From the NCBI GenBank assembly GCA_050730675.1, contig JBOHNM010000184.1, positions 1 through 7,102 on the forward strand: 7,102 nt of DNA. The letters are read 5' to 3'. A program made the position numbers and the translations under genes. The notes under the pieces were generated by a model. It saw nothing but the letters and a program-made list of their open reading frames with translations. It did no database searches and was not told the origin of the DNA. The first letter of the stretch is position 1, and the number at the start of each line of letters is the position of its first letter. This document shows positions 5,030 through 7,102 of this stretch, piece after piece. Origin of the DNA: JBOHNM01 sp050730675 (GTDB lineage Bacteria > Planctomycetota > Phycisphaerae > Phycisphaerales > UBA1924).

Positions 5030-6568
5030 GTGTACGCCTCTCTCCTCACGCGCAAGTACCTCACCAGCAAGGCGATGCCGCTGATCGCGGTTTTCGCGGT
5101 GATGCTCTGCACCGGTCTGGTGCTGATCGTCTGGTCGGTGATGGGGGGGTTCCTCAACACACTCCTCGGCAGCGGGCGCGTGCTGATCGGTGATGTCGAG
5201 ATCGTGTGGCCCAACAAGGGCATCGCCTACTACGACGACTTGGTGAAGCGGCTGGAGGAGGACAAGGCCTACGTCTTCGCCGCGGCACCGGTCATCGACA
5301 CCTTCGCGCTCATCAGCCTGCCCGACGAGCGGGTGGACGGTGTGACGGTGAAGGGCGTGGACCCCGAAAGCTACCTGAAGGTCGTGGACTTCGGCGATGG
5401 GCTGTGGTGGAAGCCGATCGAGACGCCCCTCCGCCGCGACACCGACCGCAAGGACCCGCGACTGGATCCACAGCTCCACGACCGCATGAAGCAGGCGCTG
5501 GCCGATGGCCTTGCGATGCGCAAGATCAATCCCGCGACGGGGCTTGAAGTCGATGCGGTCGTGCCCGGCATCGAGATCATGGGTTTTTCCAGGCGTCACG
5601 CCGCCGGGTACTACGGCTTCGGCAGCCCGGGGCAGGCGACCACATCGAACGTGCGGATGCTCGACGGGATGGCAATCGACCGCGAACTGACGCTGCGCGT
5701 GGTGCCGCTGGACAGCCAGGGGCGCGCGGTGGACCTGGTCTCGCGCACGCTGCCGGTGGCCAACGAGCTGCGGACCGACATGTTCGAGGTCAATAAGCGC
5801 ACGATCCTGATGCCGCTCAAGACGCTGCAATCCATGATGAAGATGGACGAGGCGGAGCGGATCGTGGACGGGCCAACCGATCGGTACGCCCGTGGGACAT
5901 CGCCGCCCAAGACGGTGATCGATCCCGCGCGGGTCACGACGATTTTGGTACGAGCACAACCGGGTGTAAGCGATCAAGACCTGCTCGACCGCGTCGAGGC
6001 GGTTTACAACCAGTTCGCCAAGGCGCACCAGGGTGAGGTGCCCGACGTGTACCAGCTCAAGGGCAACGGTCTGATCCGCACTTGGGCGATGAAGCAGGGG
6101 CAGTTCGTCGCCGCGGTCGAGAAGGAGACGTCGCTCCTGCTCTTCCTTTTCGGCGTGATCTCGCTGGTGGTGAGCATCCTCATCCTGGCGATCTTCTGGG
6201 GCATGGTCCGCGAGAAGACCAAGGACATCGGCATCCTGCGGGCCATCGGCGCCAGCACCTGGGGCGTCACGTGGGTGTGGCTGCGCTATGGCATCGCGAT
6301 CGGCATCGTCGGCGCGGTCCTCGGACTGCTGTTCGCCTGGATCGTCGTGACGAATATCAACCCCATCCACGAATGGATGGGCCGAGCGCTCAACGTGCAG
6401 GTCTGGGACCCGCGCGTTTACTACTTTGCCGAGATCCCCAGCAAGGTCAACCCAGTGCACGCCGCGATCATCGCCGGCGCTGGTGTGCTCTTCTCGCTGC
6501 TGGGGGCCCTTGTTCCCGCGATGTTGGCCGGGCGGATGAAGCCTGTGGATGCGTTGAGGTTTGAATAG
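5030..6568 (+). CDS. ABC transporter permease, LolC/LolE (FtsX/MacB) type
   Basis: The 512-residue protein has the four-helix plan of LolC/E and MacB permeases. A short cytoplasmic start (YASLLTRKYLTSK) leads to TM1 at about 16-40 (IAVFAVMLCTGLVLIVWSVM, then GGF). A large periplasmic domain spans about 41-366. TM2 is at about 369-392 (LLLFLFGVISLVVSILILAI), TM3 at about 418-440 and TM4 at about 478-500. The REKTKDIGILRAIGAS segment (394-409) is the cytoplasmic coupling region that contacts the ATPase, and the C-terminus GRMKPVDALRFE matches the family ending. LolCDE extracts lipoproteins from the inner membrane for transfer to the outer membrane; the LolD-like ATPase 6 nt downstream favours that role, though another exported substrate is possible. 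The start is GTG without a Shine-Dalgarno; the Y-x-S-L-x-x-R-Y/K-L start pattern of the family supports it. Only one permease is visible, so it may homodimerise or pair with one encoded elsewhere. Confidence 0.88.
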   Translation: MYASLLTRKYLTSKAMPLIAVFAVMLCTGLVLIVWSVMGGFLNTLLGSGRVLIGDVEIVWPNKGIAYYDDLVKRLEEDKAYVFAAAPVIDTFALISLPDERVDGVTVKGVDPESYLKVVDFGDGLWWKPIETPLRRDTDRKDPRLDPQLHDRMKQALADGLAMRKINPATGLEVDAVVPGIEIMGFSRRHAAGYYGFGSPGQATTSNVRMLDGMAIDRELTLRVVPLDSQGRAVDLVSRTLPVANELRTDMFEVNKRTILMPLKTLQSMMKMDEAERIVDGPTDRYARGTSPPKTVIDPARVTTILVRAQPGVSDQDLLDRVEAVYNQFAKAHQGEVPDVYQLKGNGLIRTWAMKQGQFVAAVEKETSLLLFLFGVISLVVSILILAIFWGMVREKTKDIGILRAIGASTWGVTWVWLRYGIAIGIVGAVLGLLFAWIVVTNINPIHEWMGRALNVQVWDPRVYYFAEIPSKVNPVHAAIIAGAGVLFSLLGALVPAMLAGRMKPVDALRFE

Positions 6569-6574
6569 CTGCCC

Positions 6575-7102
6575 ATGCCGATCATCGAAGCACAGTCCGT
6601 CCGCAAGACCTACCGCCTGGGGCGTGTGGAGGTCCCCGTGCTCAAGGGTGTGGACTTGCGCGTGGACAAGGGCGAGTTCCTTGCGATCCTCGGCGCCAGC
6701 GGCAGCGGCAAGAGCACGCTCCTGCACCTGCTTGGCGGGCTGGATCGACCTGACCGGAAGCAGGCCAACGGTGCAGCGCCGGGGGCGATCGTCTACGACG
6801 GCCGGAAGCTCTCGGATTTCTCGGCGGGCCAACTCGACGAGTTCCGCGCCTCCAGCGTCGGCTTCGTCTTCCAGTTCTACCACCTGCTCCCCGAGCTGAC
6901 CGTGCTCGAGAACGTCGCCATCGCCGCCATGGTCAAGCACGGCCGCTTCGGCTACCCCAAGGCGGAAGTGGGGGCCCGCGCCGAGAAGCTCCTCGGCGGC
7001 TTTGGCCTGGGCCACCGCCTCAAGCACCGCCCGCGCGAGCTCTCCGGCGGCGAGCGCCAGCGAGTCGCTATCGCACGCGCCCTCATCAACAAGCCGCCGA
7101 TT
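6575..7102 (+). CDS. lolD: LolD-type ABC transporter ATPase, C-terminus cut by window edge
   Basis: The first 176 residues of the nucleotide-binding subunit are present. Tyr13 (KTYRLG) is the A-loop. Walker A is GASGSGKST (40-48), followed by LLHLLGGLD exactly as in LolD. The Q-loop is FVFQFYHLLPELTVLENV (97-114, Gln100), close to the LolD pattern FxYQFHHLLPxxTxLENV. The signature is LSGGERQR (156-163), followed by VAIARALINKPPI. Walker B, the D-loop and the H-loop lie beyond the edge. An insertion of roughly 8 residues (around 60-68, RKQANGAAP) sits between GGLD and the IVYDG strand relative to E. coli LolD. ATP hydrolysis would power the permease encoded 6 nt upstream; there is no ribosome site at proper spacing, so translation is probably coupled. 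MacB-like partner ATPases are the main alternative. Confidence 0.88.
   Translation, partial: MPIIEAQSVRKTYRLGRVEVPVLKGVDLRVDKGEFLAILGASGSGKSTLLHLLGGLDRPDRKQANGAAPGAIVYDGRKLSDFSAGQLDEFRASSVGFVFQFYHLLPELTVLENVAIAAMVKHGRFGYPKAEVGARAEKLLGGFGLGHRLKHRPRELSGGERQRVAIARALINKPPI

Noticed and set aside
5015..7027. Very long minus-strand open frame (670 codons) opposite the ABC transporter genes
   Set aside because: It covers both well-supported ABC genes in antisense. Its product is His/Asp/Arg-rich without domains. High GC leaves few stop codons on the opposite strand.

Overview
The window reads as ordinary chromosomal DNA from a high-GC Gram-negative bacterium. I infer a planctomycete, probably of the Phycisphaerae type. 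The grounds are the strong G/C bias at third codon positions, a secreted parallel beta-helix protein with a PGSYYLT ... TIDLNGF ... NPWANF layout that I recall from planctomycete genomes, an ECF-type sigma factor followed by a one-TM putative anti-sigma protein, and a Lol-type lipoprotein transporter that implies an outer membrane. No phage, transposon, CRISPR array, rRNA or tRNA gene was seen.

Layout. Positions 1-239 (minus) hold the N-terminus of a secreted Pro/Ala-rich protein that runs off the left edge. A 186-bp divergent spacer with an 11-bp inverted repeat separates it from a plus-strand pair: an ECF-like sigma factor (426-1025) and a single-pass membrane protein with a Cys-rich outer domain (1041-1685), probably its anti-sigma partner. 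Converging on this pair is a minus-strand cluster: a DusB-type tRNA-dihydrouridine synthase (3741-2659), a small lipoprotein (2614-2186) and a four-helix membrane protein (2189-1704) whose TTG start overlaps the lipoprotein stop. A 103-bp divergent spacer leads to the plus-strand beta-helix protein (3845-4936), which has a regular 21-residue repeat. After 93 bp comes a LolC/E-type ABC permease (5030-6568). Six bases later begins the LolD-type ATPase (6575 to the right edge), cut just before its Walker B motif.

How they work together. The sigma and putative anti-sigma genes look like one envelope-signalling unit. The permease and ATPase form one lipoprotein-extraction/ABC export unit. The dus gene is housekeeping tRNA modification, with two envelope proteins of unknown function attached downstream. 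Several starts are TTG or GTG. Two genes (lipoprotein and permease) have no Shine-Dalgarno but carry a TAnnnT hexamer 7-8 nt before the start codon, which suggests leaderless transcription. I found no convincing undescribed multi-gene system. The sigma/anti-sigma pair with its divergent secreted neighbour and paired inverted-repeat sites is the most worthwhile place to look. No stretch over 300 bases lacks a gene.
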